Shown here in pieces: positions 1 through 8,660 of a stretch of 64,000 bases of DNA (position 1 is the stretch's first letter; the number at the start of each line of letters is the position of its first letter). Source of the DNA: DATCYX01 sp963714425. GTDB taxonomy: Bacteria; Chloroflexota; Anaerolineae; Anaerolineales; UBA4823. Both the position numbers and the translations under genes were made by a program. A model generated the notes under the pieces. The model had not been told where the DNA came from, ran no database searches, and worked only from the letters and a program-made list of their open reading frames with translations. Location: the NCBI GenBank assembly GCA_963714425.1, contig CAVQOI010000009.1:62001-126000 (forward strand), read 5' to 3'.

Positions 1-101
1 TCCAGCAGTGCGCTGGCGTAGGCCTCGGTTAAGGTGAATGCTGGAAAGCCATACAGGCTGGTATTGCGGCTGGTTGTGACACCGATCAACATCACAGACA
101 T
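1..101 (-). CDS. N-terminus of a peptidase C26 / glutamine amidotransferase-like hydrolase (partial)
   Basis: Only the first 33 codons lie in the window; the gene runs off the left edge. The start is ATG at 101-99, with a second in-frame ATG at 92-90. The opening residues read MSVMLIGVTTSR followed by an aromatic/Pro stretch and TEAYASALL. This resembles the first beta strand and helix of class-I glutamine amidotransferase-like hydrolases of the gamma-glutamyl-GABA hydrolase (PuuD) type, which open with an IGxT(T/P) strand and cleave gamma-glutamyl amides in the cytosol. The catalytic Cys and His/Glu would lie outside the window, so activity cannot be judged. It lies downstream of rplS on the same strand, separated by a strong terminator, so it is probably a separate transcript. 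No clear ribosome binding site is visible. Confidence 0.5.
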   Translation of the reverse strand, partial: MSVMLIGVTTSRNTSLYGFPAFTLTEAYASALL

Positions 102-113
102 TCTGCAAGCCAA

Positions 114-139
114 AAGGCGCAGCGTTCTCGCTGCGCCTT
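114..139 (-). terminator. Intrinsic terminator of rplS
   Basis: Perfect 11-bp stem (114-124 with 129-139) around a 4-base loop. On the minus strand it is followed by a short T run. It starts 12 bases after the rplS stop codon. Confidence 0.85.
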
Positions 140-151
140 CAGAGGCAAAAC

Positions 152-502
152 CTAAACTGTAAACTTCTGCTTGAGGCGAGAGCTCTTTCCCGAGCGCTCG
201 CGCAGGTAATACAGCTTTGCACGGCGCACGTGCGAATGCCGCTCTACCTCAACCTTTTCCAGGCGCGGCGAGCGAAGCAAGAAGGTGCGTTCTACGCCCA
301 CACCATTGCTGGCGATGCGCCGCACGGTGAAGTTGGCATTGTTGCCGGAGTTGCGCATGCGGATAACTGTGCCCTTGAACTCCTGGGTGCGCTCGCTGGT
401 GCCTTCCTTAATACGTACGAAGACCTTGACCATATCCCCAGGACGAATCTGGGGCACGTTCTCGTTGGGGGCTGCCTCTACGGATTTCAATAGCTCTTCC
501 AT
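152..502 (-). CDS. rplS: 50S ribosomal protein L19
   Basis: 116 residues, the usual length for bacterial L19, a large-subunit protein at the 30S-50S interface. Recognisable family features are the N-terminal RPGDMVKVFVRIKEG strand, the EFKGTVI core, the FTVRRIASNGVGVERTF segment and the basic tail with RRAKLYYLRERSGKSSRLK. The ATG start is preceded by a GAAGGAAAG ribosome binding site at normal spacing. It appears monocistronic here: its usual operon partners (rpsP, rimM, trmD) are not in the window, and a strong terminator follows. The call is secure from sequence alone. Confidence 0.97.
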   Translation of the reverse strand: MEELLKSVEAAPNENVPQIRPGDMVKVFVRIKEGTSERTQEFKGTVIRMRNSGNNANFTVRRIASNGVGVERTFLLRSPRLEKVEVERHSHVRRAKLYYLRERSGKSSRLKQKFTV

Positions 503-680
503 TGGATTGCTTTCCTTCAGTCAAAAATTGCACACAAATCAAAGCCGCCAGAGGCGGCGCGGGTAGGAATTCTACCATGCCCAAGAGAATTTGAGAAGAC
601 TATTACGAGATTTGAGAATGAATATTCGAATTCTATGCCTTCAGCTCAATCGCCTCCCTCGTCTCTCGATCCTGATTTCC

Positions 681-710
681 TTGACCTGCCAATCGCCCCT
701 GTGGTAAAAT
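681..710 (+). promoter_or_regulatory. Sigma-70-type promoter of tRNA-Glu
   Basis: TTGACC at 681-686 and TAAAAT at 705-710 with an 18-base spacer. The expected start point falls just before the mature tRNA 5' end at 721. Confidence 0.7.
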
Positions 711-720
711 CCGTCCGCTC

Positions 721-796
721 GCCCCCATCGTCTAGGGGACCAGGACGCAGCCCTTTCAAGGCTAAAACGGGAGTTCGAATCTCCCTGGGGGCACCA
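721..796 (+). tRNA. tRNA-Glu (anticodon UUC)
   Basis: A full cloverleaf is visible. The acceptor stem GCCCCCA pairs with TGGGGGC. The anticodon loop CTTTCAA is closed by AGCC/GGCT, giving anticodon TTC. The T arm contains GTTCGAATC. The discriminator A793 is followed by an encoded CCA (794-796). No second copy of its 3' end was seen in the window, so it does not look like an occupied integration site here. Confidence 0.96.
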
Positions 797-963
797 ACCA
801 GGCGTAGTTCTCGTGTGGTTTGCACAGGACTACGTCTTTTGTTACTTAAAAGAAGGCTCGTATCATTTCATGTTGCCTGCTCCCTATCGGTGCGGCTTGC
901 ATTGATGTGATCCTTGAAGACTTAATGTATACCTCGATTTAAATCCACCCCACAAAACAGAAA
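797..963. other. Short non-coding stretch after tRNA-Glu
   Basis: No credible reading frame or RNA was found. The open frame running through the tRNA on the plus strand is spurious because it overlaps the tRNA. Confidence 0.5.
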
Positions 964-989
964 AAGCCCCGGACATGCATCCGGGGCTT
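964..989 (-). terminator. Intrinsic terminator of the small exported protein gene
   Basis: Perfect 10-bp GC-rich stem (964-973 with 980-989) and a 6-base loop. Read on the minus strand it is followed by TTTTT. It ends the transcript of the gene at 1032-1409. Confidence 0.85.
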
Positions 990-1031
990 CGCAGGAGAGC
1001 TTTGCTCTGAAATCTTTACAACTTGATAGGC

Positions 1032-1409
1032 TTATTCAATATCTAGGGATAAGCGGCAGATCAGGGAAACCCGCCCGCTTGGGAATACTCTCACGAAATA
1101 GTTATCCGTAGTGCCTCCCGGAGTTCCACAAACAGAATCTCCAGGAAGGGTCACCACAGTTTCTGGGGGCGTTTGCCCCTTATCTAGCTTGGCTTCGCAT
1201 TTCAGGACTCCCCTGTCATTGGAATAGACTGCCCACCACCAGACTGGAGTATTGAAATTACCCCACTCGCCAGCTACGATGCCACAGGATGTGTCAATTG
1301 GACGATAGCCAACCTCGGGTTGATCATCGCCTTTTCCAGCCAACACCGATGTAACTCCAAGTGTAAGTAAAATCAGCATCGCTAGTGTAATGACTAGAAC
1401 TTTCTTCAT
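1032..1409 (-). CDS. Small exported protein of unknown function
   Basis: 125 residues. The start at ATG 1409-1407 is chosen because GGAAGGAG lies 8 bases upstream and the protein then opens with a classic Sec signal peptide: KK, then a hydrophobic stretch to about residue 23, ending in SVLAGKGD. A longer open frame upstream lacks these features. The mature part (about 100 residues) contains four cysteines (in TSCGIV, LKCEAK, SVCGTP and LICRLS), suggesting two disulphides, and a WWW cluster. No family was recognised. It is transcribed alone, with its own terminator. Confidence 0.75.
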   Translation of the reverse strand: MKKVLVITLAMLILLTLGVTSVLAGKGDDQPEVGYRPIDTSCGIVAGEWGNFNTPVWWWAVYSNDRGVLKCEAKLDKGQTPPETVVTLPGDSVCGTPGGTTDNYFVRVFPSGRVSLICRLSLDIE

Positions 1410-1887
1410 CAAACTTACTCCTTCCCCACTGTTGTCTCCCGCTAAGATTAGTATATAAAAAAAATCATGAGATGTCAAATTTGAGATCGTCATTCCTCAC
1501 CAGATCAACAATCTGTTAAAGGAATCCAGGCGAACGCTGCCTAACCCCAGGAGGGTCTCATCCCTATTGGCTGGTAGGGTTCTCCCCTCCATATCAGTCT
1601 AGTAATCATGGTCCCAACCACAGCACTTGGTGATGCTACGAGATTGTGAGGTTCTGAGAGGAAGCAAGTCGTATTTGGCCAGAAATTTCGCTCGCAATGG
1701 TTGCCGTGATTTTGGCTGAATCGGTCCCGGCAACCAGGGTAGCAGGTAATTTGCACTATAAATGCATCGATAGCTTCTTCTCATCCCCTCCGAAAGATGA
1801 ATATTCGCTGTGAATCCGAAAATTGCCCCCTATGCATGGTATATTATGACTATAACTATCTTTTTACTTCAGAAAGCGAGAAGGCCC
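1410..1887. other. Intergenic region between divergent genes, with one imperfect hairpin
   Basis: Separates two divergent small genes. A 9-bp inverted repeat (1698-1706 with 1728-1736, 21-base loop) is the only structure noticed. Short open frames here have no coding character. Confidence 0.4.
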
Positions 1888-2208
1888 ATGACAAAATATC
1901 TATTGCTCTATATTGGTGGCGCCATGCCCCAAACCGAAGCTGAACAAGCCGCTGTGATGAAAGCCTGGGAAGCCTGGTATACATCTCTCGGTAATGCCGT
2001 CGTCGATCCAGGCAATCCGTTTTCCCCGGTCGCTAAATCCGTAGCCAGTGATGGTCGCATTGGTAACGGTCCGAAAGGCACCATGGCGAGTGGTTATACC
2101 GTCCTTCAAGCCGGGTCCATCGATGAGGCTGCCCGCATGGCACAAACCTGCCCCGTCTTGAAAGGTGGCGCCGATATCTCTGTCTTCGAAACCTTCGAAG
2201 TGATGTAG
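1888..2208 (+). CDS. YCII-related domain protein
   Basis: 106 residues. The start at 1888 has GAGAAGG just upstream; the open frame extends further 5' but without a ribosome binding site. The order of elements matches small YCII/DGPF-type dimeric alpha-beta proteins: an N-terminal beta strand MTKYLLLYIGG, a helix with the EAEQAAVMKAWEAWYTSLG pattern, a GYTVLQAGSIDEAARMAQTCP segment, and a C-terminal ISVFETFEVM strand. Several relatives are annotated as hypothetical proteins or mis-annotated as sigma-factor-associated PhnB-like proteins. The biochemical role is unknown. It is monocistronic with a terminator 51 bases after the stop. Confidence 0.8.
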   Translation: MTKYLLLYIGGAMPQTEAEQAAVMKAWEAWYTSLGNAVVDPGNPFSPVAKSVASDGRIGNGPKGTMASGYTVLQAGSIDEAARMAQTCPVLKGGADISVFETFEVM

Positions 2209-2258
2209 CATTTGCCATTTGAGTCGCTCCTCGACTCATCATAGTCTGCGACAATTTG

Positions 2259-2287
2259 AACCGCTCAATGCAACCTGTTGAGCGGTT
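2259..2287 (+). terminator. Intrinsic terminator of the YCII-like gene
   Basis: 10-bp perfect stem (2259-2268 with 2278-2287), 9-base loop, then TGTTTATT. Confidence 0.8.
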
Positions 2288-2449
2288 TGTTTATTATCCC
2301 CATCCTGCTCCTTGCTTTACTCAATTGAATAACTTTTTATAGCAGCTTTAGCTGACAGTGCGATATCGCGCTCCTCACCCTTTCGTTGGGTAGGAAATTG
2401 GTCTTGGAAATTATGATAGAATCACAGGGCACGCAAGATGGCAATAAGC

Positions 2450-2469
2450 TTGATTCTGTTCAGAATCAA
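2450..2469. promoter_or_regulatory. Near-perfect palindrome upstream of the formate dehydrogenase operon
   Basis: 9-bp inverted repeat TTGATTCTG / CAGAATCAA separated by TT. It lies about 110 bases upstream of the first gene of the operon, in a 370-base intergenic region with no other feature. It could be a regulator-binding site or a small hairpin in the leader. No regulator gene is adjacent. Confidence 0.35.
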
Positions 2470-2579
2470 CGCCATATTCTCCGTCATTACGAAGGAATAT
2501 CAATGCGGATGGAGGATAGGGATGTTTTCCACCGAAATGCTTCACAAAACTGAAAATGACGTAATGGAGGGCAAGTCTT

Positions 2580-3185
2580 TTGCCTGACGCTATGGATATC
2601 CAGGAAGTGCCGGTTTATTCGTACGCATTGGCGAGCGCTGATATGCGTTATATTGAAATTGAGAAGAGGGATATCTACCTGCGAGATGATCCAGAATATG
2701 GCCTGGTGTTTCGGGGGGAGATATTTGGTTGTGGAACAGGTTGTTTCGTTGACTTAAGTGAAATACTTCTTGAATACGCCATGAGTTGTGAGGGATGCAG
2801 GGAAGAGGGTGTCGCTTCGAAAGAGGTGATACGTTTTGGCGAACGCCTTGGTGAGATACTAGTAGCGAAAACCCACCACGCGATTGCCAATTCGACCATT
2901 CCCGAAAAGCTTTCAAGCTCGTTCAAGCGCATCCTGAATTCGATGAGCACCACTTTTATTGAGGAGATCAAAGAAGATCATCTGCAATATTCCTTGGATT
3001 GTTGTCCACTCAGCGAGTGCGCCAAGACCACCGGACTTAGCCGCAATGCAGAGATCGCGTCAGTATCTTTCATCGCCCTCTGCAAGAGCGTCATCAAGGC
3101 GCTGGCGCCTGATTGGGTGCTGACCCAGCCCCAGGAAGGTGTGAGCACCCTTCCTCTTCATACGATTGTTGTTGCAAAAGCATAG
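2580..3185 (+). CDS. Cys-rich protein of unknown function, first gene of the formate dehydrogenase operon
   Basis: 201 residues. The TTG start at 2580 is preferred over the in-frame ATG at 2592 because GGAGG at 2566-2570 is 9 bases from TTG but 21 from ATG. It has no signal peptide or membrane segment. Nine or so cysteines cluster in three places: FGCGTGCF (about residue 50), MSCEGCREEG (about 70) and LDCCPLSEC (about 140), with a further Cys in ALCKSV. This spacing suggests metal or Fe-S binding, which is inference. The 115-base gap to the NuoE-like gene and shared orientation suggest co-transcription. A role as maturation or electron-transfer accessory for formate dehydrogenase is only a guess from position; no known family was recognised. 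Confidence 0.7.
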   Translation: MPDAMDIQEVPVYSYALASADMRYIEIEKRDIYLRDDPEYGLVFRGEIFGCGTGCFVDLSEILLEYAMSCEGCREEGVASKEVIRFGERLGEILVAKTHHAIANSTIPEKLSSSFKRILNSMSTTFIEEIKEDHLQYSLDCCPLSECAKTTGLSRNAEIASVSFIALCKSVIKALAPDWVLTQPQEGVSTLPLHTIVVAKA

Positions 3186-3300
3186 GATTTTTACCTCAGC
3201 ACTCAATCCTGTACTGATCCATTGATCCTCGCTCGAATTGGCCGCGTCAAACACGATCTTTCATCCTAGCTAGGCCGATAGTAAGGAGATCCCCAAAAAC

Positions 3301-3849
3301 ATGACAGAACAAGCACCGGTACCAAACCAAGGGGAAGTTCACCCCAGTGGTGATGAGCGCTATTTATCTCTCGACCGTGCGATGAAACGGTTTAATTACG
3401 AAAAGGATTCGCTCCTTGAGGTACTCAACGCTGCTCAGGAAGTCTTTGGATATTTATCGAAAGACCTCCTAATCTATATCTCAAATCAAATTAAAGTTCC
3501 CATGAGTCAGGTCTACGGTGTGGCGACCTTTTATCATATGTTCACCTTTGAACCGCAAGGTGAACACAACTGCATCATCTGTAAAGGGACAGCCTGCCAC
3601 GTCAAAGGCGCTGACCGGATTATTGAGGCGCTCTCCGAAGAATTCCATATATCAGCTGGAGAGACCTCCCCTGACGGTGTTCTCAGTCTTACGATCGCAC
3701 GCTGTTTGGGGAGCTGCGGTCTGGCTCCCGTTATCGTTCTGGATGGGCAGGTTTACGGCAAGGAGACGCCTGAAGCTGTGAACAAGCGCGTCCTCGAAGC
3801 GATCGCACGAACAAAGGAAAATCAAGCAATCACGATGGAGGTTGGATGA
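3301..3849 (+). CDS. NuoE-like [2Fe-2S] subunit of NAD-dependent formate dehydrogenase (HymA/FdsG type)
   Basis: 182 residues. It is an electron-transfer subunit with a thioredoxin-like fold binding one [2Fe-2S] cluster, as in complex I NuoE, HymA and FdsG. The N-terminal helical part contains the LLEVLNAAQEVFGYL and VYGVATFYHMF signatures. The cluster ligands are visible as CKGTACHVKGA (about residues 94-104) and ARCLGSCGLAP (about 138-148). The ATG is preceded by AAGGAG. The stop overlaps the start of the NuoF-like gene by four bases (ATGA), indicating translational coupling. Together with that protein and FdhA it would form a soluble cytoplasmic complex linking formate oxidation to NAD(H), or its reverse for CO2 reduction. 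Confidence 0.93.
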   Translation: MTEQAPVPNQGEVHPSGDERYLSLDRAMKRFNYEKDSLLEVLNAAQEVFGYLSKDLLIYISNQIKVPMSQVYGVATFYHMFTFEPQGEHNCIICKGTACHVKGADRIIEALSEEFHISAGETSPDGVLSLTIARCLGSCGLAPVIVLDGQVYGKETPEAVNKRVLEAIARTKENQAITMEVG

Positions 3850-5585
3850 ACTTCAACACCCTTGAAGAGATTGGGCACAAAGAGCTCGCCAGGCAAGAAA
3901 AATTCCAGCGCAGAATATTCTGCTGTACCAGTACTGCATGCCTATCCGCGGGAGCCGGGCAAGTTCATACGACCCTTGACCAGGCTGTTGCCGCCTGTAA
4001 GTGTGGAGAACACGAAGCAGAAGTGGTGAAGACAGGCTGCATGGGGTTGTGCAGCGAAGGTCCCCTGGTGAGAGTGGAGGAAAAAGCAGAGGCCTCGGTG
4101 CTGTATGGCAATATTACGCCCGACCTGGCTCAACAAATTGTTATCCGGCATGTCCCTATGGGCGAAATAGAGGGTGAAGACGAGAGCGAAGATAGTGACC
4201 AAAGTACAACACCCCACGACATTCTCCATTACCGGTCAAGCCTCCGGCGGGCGCGCACGAAAACCGATCTGGATAGCCACATAATCTCTCTAGACCTGCC
4301 GTTTTTCACCAAGCAGGTAAAAGTTGTGCTAAACGAGACCGGGCGTATTAATCCCGATAAGCTGGAGGATTATTTAGCGCATGGGGGTTATCGTGCTCTC
4401 GCTCACGTACTGGAGAAAATGACACCTGAAGAGGTTTGTAACGAGATACTGCAAAGTGGTCTACGCGGAAGAGGTGGTGCGGGATTCCCAACCGGGATGA
4501 AATGGAATTTCGTGCGACAGGAGAGTGCTGAACAAAAATTCGTTATTGTGAATGGTGATGAAGGCGATCCCGGAGCCTATATGGACCGCACTGTCATGGA
4601 AGATGATCCTCACCGTGTGCTCGAAGGGATGATGATTTGCGCTTACGCTGTCGGGGCAAGCTATGGATACTTGTACATCCGTGGAGAATATCCAATTGCA
4701 ATCGACCGGATACGCAAAGCAATCAGGGCTGCGATGCGGCGCCAAATCCTCGGAAACTCGGTCATGGGAACAAACTTCAAGTTTAATGCCGACGTTCGTA
4801 TTGGGGCCGGCGCGTTCGTGTGTGGAGAAGAGACAGCCCTTATCCATTCAGTGGAAGGGAAGCGCGGGATGCCCCGAATCCGACCTCCCTACCCTTCCAA
4901 ATCAGGTCTGTGGAATGCACCTACCGTGATCAATAATGTCGAAACGATGGGTAACATACCCTCCATTATCAACAAAGGCGCTAATTGGTTTGCCAGTATC
5001 GGAACAGAGAAAAGCAAAGGTACAAAAGTATTTGCTCTCGCCGGGCACTTGCGCAATACTGGCTTAATAGAGGTCCCTATGGGGATCACACTGAGAGAAA
5101 TCGTATACGATATTGGCGGAGGTGTACCGGGCAATCGCGGGTTTAAAGCGGCGCAGACCGGCGGACCCAGCGGGGGTTGCATTCCAGCAGAATATCTCGA
5201 TACGCCTGTGGATTATGAGAGTCTGACCAAGCTGGGTTCGATCATGGGATCAGGTGGGTTGGTGATTATTGATGATAGCACCAAGATGCCAGACTTCGCA
5301 AAATTTTTTATGGATTTTTGTGTAGATGAAAGTTGTGGTAAATGCATTCCCTGCCGGGTCGGGACTGTACAGATCAGCAAATTGCTCGATAAGATTATTG
5401 CTGGTGATGGGAACCAGGAGGATGTGTCAAAGCTGGGTCAGCTTTGCCAGTTGGTTAAAACGACCAGTCTATGTGGATTAGGCCAATCGGCACCCAACCC
5501 AGTCTTGAGTACGTTGAAATACTTCCCCGACGAATTCGAAGCTTTGGTTCAGCCGGCACAAGTCGTCGAAGCAGGTGCGCAATGA
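3846..5585 (+). CDS. NuoF-like FMN/NAD-binding subunit of formate dehydrogenase (HymB/FdsB type)
   Basis: 579 residues. It carries the diaphorase module where NAD(H) reacts. An N-terminal thioredoxin-like [2Fe-2S] domain has CCTSTAC near residue 26 and CMGLC near 65. The NuoF core follows with RGRGGAGFPTG (NAD/FMN-binding glycine-rich loop), NGDEGDPGAYMDR and GAGAFVCGEETALI, then the SLBB region. The C-terminal [4Fe-4S] site is SCGKCIPCR near residue 500 with the fourth Cys in TSLCGLG near 541. The extra C-terminal ferredoxin domain of HndC/HydB-type proteins is absent: the protein ends about 38 residues after the cluster. Both ends overlap neighbouring genes by four bases (ATGA), so the three subunits are tightly coupled. 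Confidence 0.95.
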   Translation: MNFNTLEEIGHKELARQEKFQRRIFCCTSTACLSAGAGQVHTTLDQAVAACKCGEHEAEVVKTGCMGLCSEGPLVRVEEKAEASVLYGNITPDLAQQIVIRHVPMGEIEGEDESEDSDQSTTPHDILHYRSSLRRARTKTDLDSHIISLDLPFFTKQVKVVLNETGRINPDKLEDYLAHGGYRALAHVLEKMTPEEVCNEILQSGLRGRGGAGFPTGMKWNFVRQESAEQKFVIVNGDEGDPGAYMDRTVMEDDPHRVLEGMMICAYAVGASYGYLYIRGEYPIAIDRIRKAIRAAMRRQILGNSVMGTNFKFNADVRIGAGAFVCGEETALIHSVEGKRGMPRIRPPYPSKSGLWNAPTVINNVETMGNIPSIINKGANWFASIGTEKSKGTKVFALAGHLRNTGLIEVPMGITLREIVYDIGGGVPGNRGFKAAQTGGPSGGCIPAEYLDTPVDYESLTKLGSIMGSGGLVIIDDSTKMPDFAKFFMDFCVDESCGKCIPCRVGTVQISKLLDKIIAGDGNQEDVSKLGQLCQLVKTTSLCGLGQSAPNPVLSTLKYFPDEFEALVQPAQVVEAGAQ

Positions 5586-8497
5586 GTCTTATCCACAACA
5601 TAAAGGTTGAAGGGAGAGAGAAATTGGTTGAGTTGACCATCGATGGACAGAAAGTCGTGACACAATCTGGGACAACGGTCTTGGAAGCTGCGTTGGCTAA
5701 TGATATCGACATCCCCCGCTTGTGCCATCATCCTGAATTGAGCGTATCTGGCGGCTGCCGGATGTGCATTGTCAGTGTTGAAGGGTATCCAAATCCTACC
5801 CCAAGCTGTGGATTAGCATGCGCAGAGGGCATGTCCGTCGAGACCCAAAACGCAGTATTATTTCAAACTCGACGGGAGATCTTAGATCTATTCATCTCTG
5901 AACACCCGCTCGATTGTGTCACTTGCGATAAGAGCGGCGCATGCCTGTTACAGAAATATGCCTACGAGATGGGTATTAGTAAAACCAGCCACCCGTTCGA
6001 AATATCCAAACCGCTTTATCAAGATGACAACCCATTCTTCATACGCGATCATCAATACTGCATTCTGTGCGGGCGATGTGTGCGCGTCTGTGACGAGATC
6101 GTAGGGGTACGTGCGATCGATTTTGCTGGACGAGGCTTCACCTCGCAAATTGCAACCCCGTTTGATGATCCGATGATCGATTCGACCTGTGTTTTTTGTG
6201 GAAACTGTGTTCAGATTTGCCCGACCGCAGCACTGATGCCGGTCTCACGCAAGGGTAAAGGCCGTGAGTGGGAATTGGAGCGGTTACGAACAATCTGCGG
6301 GTATTGTGGTGTTGGGTGTCAGATTGAATACGCAAAAAAGGATGGCGTAATCCTATACGCCCAATCACATCCGGATGCGCCAGTAAACGGTGAATTTCTG
6401 TGTACCAAAGGGCGCTTTGGATGGGATTTTGCCACCGATCCGGAACGTCTCACCAGCCCAATGATTCGCCGGGATTTGGCTTATGAGCTGGGTCTGACCA
6501 GCGAGCCGTGGGAATTGCCAGAAAAATCCCCCTTGGAGATCAGAAAACCAAAAGTTGAGGACAGCTTTGTGCCCTTCGATTGGGACACAGCGCTTGACCT
6601 GGTTGCTGGTCGCCTGGCTGACACAGTAAAAGAACACGGCTCTGACTCAATTATGGGTCTTGCATCCGCGCGGTGCACAAACGAAGATAACTACTTGTTC
6701 CAGAAATTCTTTCGCCTTGGGATTGGCACCAATAACTTAGACCATTGCGCCCGTCTTTGACACAGCTCAACCGTTGCAGGCCTCGTGCAGGCCTTCGGAA
6801 GTGGCGCAATGACCAACTCGATCGCTGAAATTCGCGATGCCGATTGTTTATTTATCACCGGCTCGAATACCGCTGAAGCGCATCCAGTAATCAGCTATGA
6901 AGTTATTCGAGCAGTAAAACGCGGTGCACACCTCATCATCGTCGACCCAAGACGCATCCCGCTTGTAGATCATGCGACCTTATTCCTGCAGGTCAAGCCG
7001 GGTACGGATATCTACGTGTTCCTGGCCATCATGCATACGATTATCCGGGAGGGCTGGGAAGACGGCGCATTCATCGCCGAGCGGACTGAGGGTTATGACG
7101 AGTTTAAGGCAACTCTCGAGGAATACACCCCAGAGCGCGCCGCATTGCTGTCGGGTGTGCCGGTCGAGCAGATCGAGTTAGCGGCTCGAATCTATGCGGC
7201 TGGCAAGCGGGCCAGCGGCACATCGGTCTACGAGGATCCCAAGGGGCACAGCTCCATCCTGTACGCGATGGGCATTACTCAGCGCAGCAACGGGACGGAC
7301 ATGGTCATGACCCTGGCGAACCTCGCCATGTTGTGTGGACAAATTGGGAAACCATCCACAGGAGTCAACCCGCTGCGTGGACAATCAAACGTCCAGGGCG
7401 CCTGTGATACCGGCTGCCTGGTGAACGTTTATCCAGGCTATCAAAATGTTACCGACGATACGAAGCGCAAATCAATCGCCCAGGCGTGGGGAGCTGATGA
7501 TCTGCCAGGTAAGGTTGGATTGACGATTGTAGAAGCGATGCATGCTGCTTCTGAGGGAAAAGTTAGGGCATTGTACGTTATGGGTGAAAACCCGATGATG
7601 TCCGACCCGAACACCAGCCATGTCGAGCGAGCGCTGAGAAACCTGGACTTGCTGGTTGTGCAGGATATTTTCCCAAGCGAGACTGCCATGCTGGCGCATG
7701 TCATCCTGCCAGCTGCCTCGTCACTGGAAAAGGATGGCACATTTACCAACACTGAACGACGGGTGCAGTTAATCCAACCAGTCTTGCCGGCTCCAGGAGA
7801 GGCTCGTCCTGATTGGCAAATTACAGCAGAGATTGCAGCCCGCTTTGATGAGAAAATGGGTTTCGAGCGCATCTCAAATCAATGGGTTTTCCCCTCTACC
7901 GAGATAATCTTCAATGAGCTGGCTAGGGTAACGCCTATCTATGCAGGCATGAAACATGAGCGGCTGGCCGGCGAAGGTCTTCAATGGCCTTGCCCGAATC
8001 CCGATCACCCGGGGACGCCGATCTTGCATGTGGGCAAGTTCTCGCGCGGTTTGGGTAAATTCAATCCGGTGATGGCGATTGATCCTGCTGAGCAAACTGA
8101 TGAAGAATACCCGCTTATCCTGACGACGGGTAGGGTCTTGTATCACTACCACTCGGGCACGATGACCCGCCGAAGTGGGCCACTATCCTGGGTTGAACCG
8201 CGTGGGTATGTGGAAATTAATGCTGAAGATGCAGCTGCCATCGACGTATTAGATGATCGGGCGGTCGTCATTAAAAGCCGGCGAGGTACCGTTCGCACAC
8301 GTGCAAAAATCAGCGATAGCGTGCCGCCCGGTACTATTTTCCTGGCATTTCATTGGCGTGAAGCCCCGGCAAATATGCTCACGCAGGACTTTAAACTCGA
8401 TCCGGTTGCAAAAATTCCGGAATACAAGGTTTGCGCAGTGCGTCTGGAAAACCCGCAGGCAAAGCGGAATACGCCAAAACCCGTGGTGCAGACATAA
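5582..8497 (+). CDS. fdhA: Formate dehydrogenase catalytic subunit FdhA, selenoprotein (TGA at 6758-6760 = Sec393)
   Basis: The reading frame from ATG 5582 is interrupted once, by TGA at 6758-6760. It then continues in the same frame to 8497, giving 971 residues with selenocysteine at 393. The residues around the TGA read HCARL-U-HSSTVAGL, the molybdenum/tungsten-ligand motif of the FdhA/FdhF family, where U or C is required. Domains in order: [2Fe-2S] ferredoxin (about 47-82), NuoG-type His-Cys cluster HPLDCVTC (about 108-122), two [4Fe-4S] sites CILCGRC and CVFCGNC (about 159-217), the proximal cluster CGYCGVGC (about 238), and the bis-MGD catalytic part with the C-terminal molydopterin dinucleotide-binding domain. 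It oxidises formate or reduces CO2 in the cytosol, passing electrons to the NuoE/F-like partners. The GTG at 6785 is not a real start. Confidence 0.93.
6758..6794 (+). promoter_or_regulatory. Selenocysteine codon with candidate bacterial SECIS hairpin
   Basis: UGA followed at once by a region that aligns with the E. coli fdhF SECIS position. Short stems are possible at 6778-6782 with 6790-6794 (5 bp, 7-base loop) or 6775-6778 with 6786-6789. The two stems exclude each other because the 8-mer TGCAGGCC is directly repeated (6775-6782, 6786-6793). The exact fold was not computed. Confidence 0.6.
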
Positions 8498-8558
8498 AAA
8501 AAGAAGTTGCCTGACCTGGCTGGGCAAGAATGCCGCCAGAAATCTGATCAGGGTCACT

Positions 8559-8609
8559 CTGGAGCTCCGTTCAATTGTCGTTCTCAACTCCAATTGAACG
8601 GAGCTCCAG
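8559..8609. terminator. Long perfect hairpin between fdhA and the orphan trmH tail
   Basis: 19-bp perfect inverted repeat (8559-8577 with 8591-8609) around a 13-base loop. It could end both the fdhA transcript and the minus-strand transcript arriving from the right, although neither side has a strong T run. It overlaps the last codons of the orphan trmH tail. Confidence 0.6.
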
Positions 8610-8660
8610 CATCTTATACAGCACCACCCCCGTCGCCACGGCGAGGTTGAGCGAGATGAT
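8571..8660 (-). pseudogene. Orphan 3' end of a TrmH/SpoU RNA methyltransferase gene
   Basis: On the minus strand the frame reads ISLNLAVATGVVLYKMLELRS and a few more codons to a stop near 8571. It matches the C-terminal knot motif of the intact trmH at 14406-15215 (TSLNLAVAAGVVLYAMLEKLR). The rest of the gene is absent: upstream of the Ile the sequence belongs to an unrelated small gene. At the DNA level 38 of 39 bases agree between 8617-8655 and 14431-14469. Both copies are in the same orientation, so this is a direct repeat of a gene end, not a decaying full paralogue. Confidence 0.75.

Noticed and set aside
721..796. tRNA-Glu as an occupied integration site
   Set aside because: No second copy of the tRNA 3' end was found in the window.
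635..910. Plus-strand open frame across tRNA-Glu
   Set aside because: It overlaps a complete tRNA gene and has no ribosome binding site.
6758..6784. Stop codon splitting the formate dehydrogenase gene into two genes or making a pseudogene
   Set aside because: The TGA lies exactly at the selenocysteine position of the active-site motif and the frame stays open for 579 codons after it, so read-through as Sec is the better explanation.
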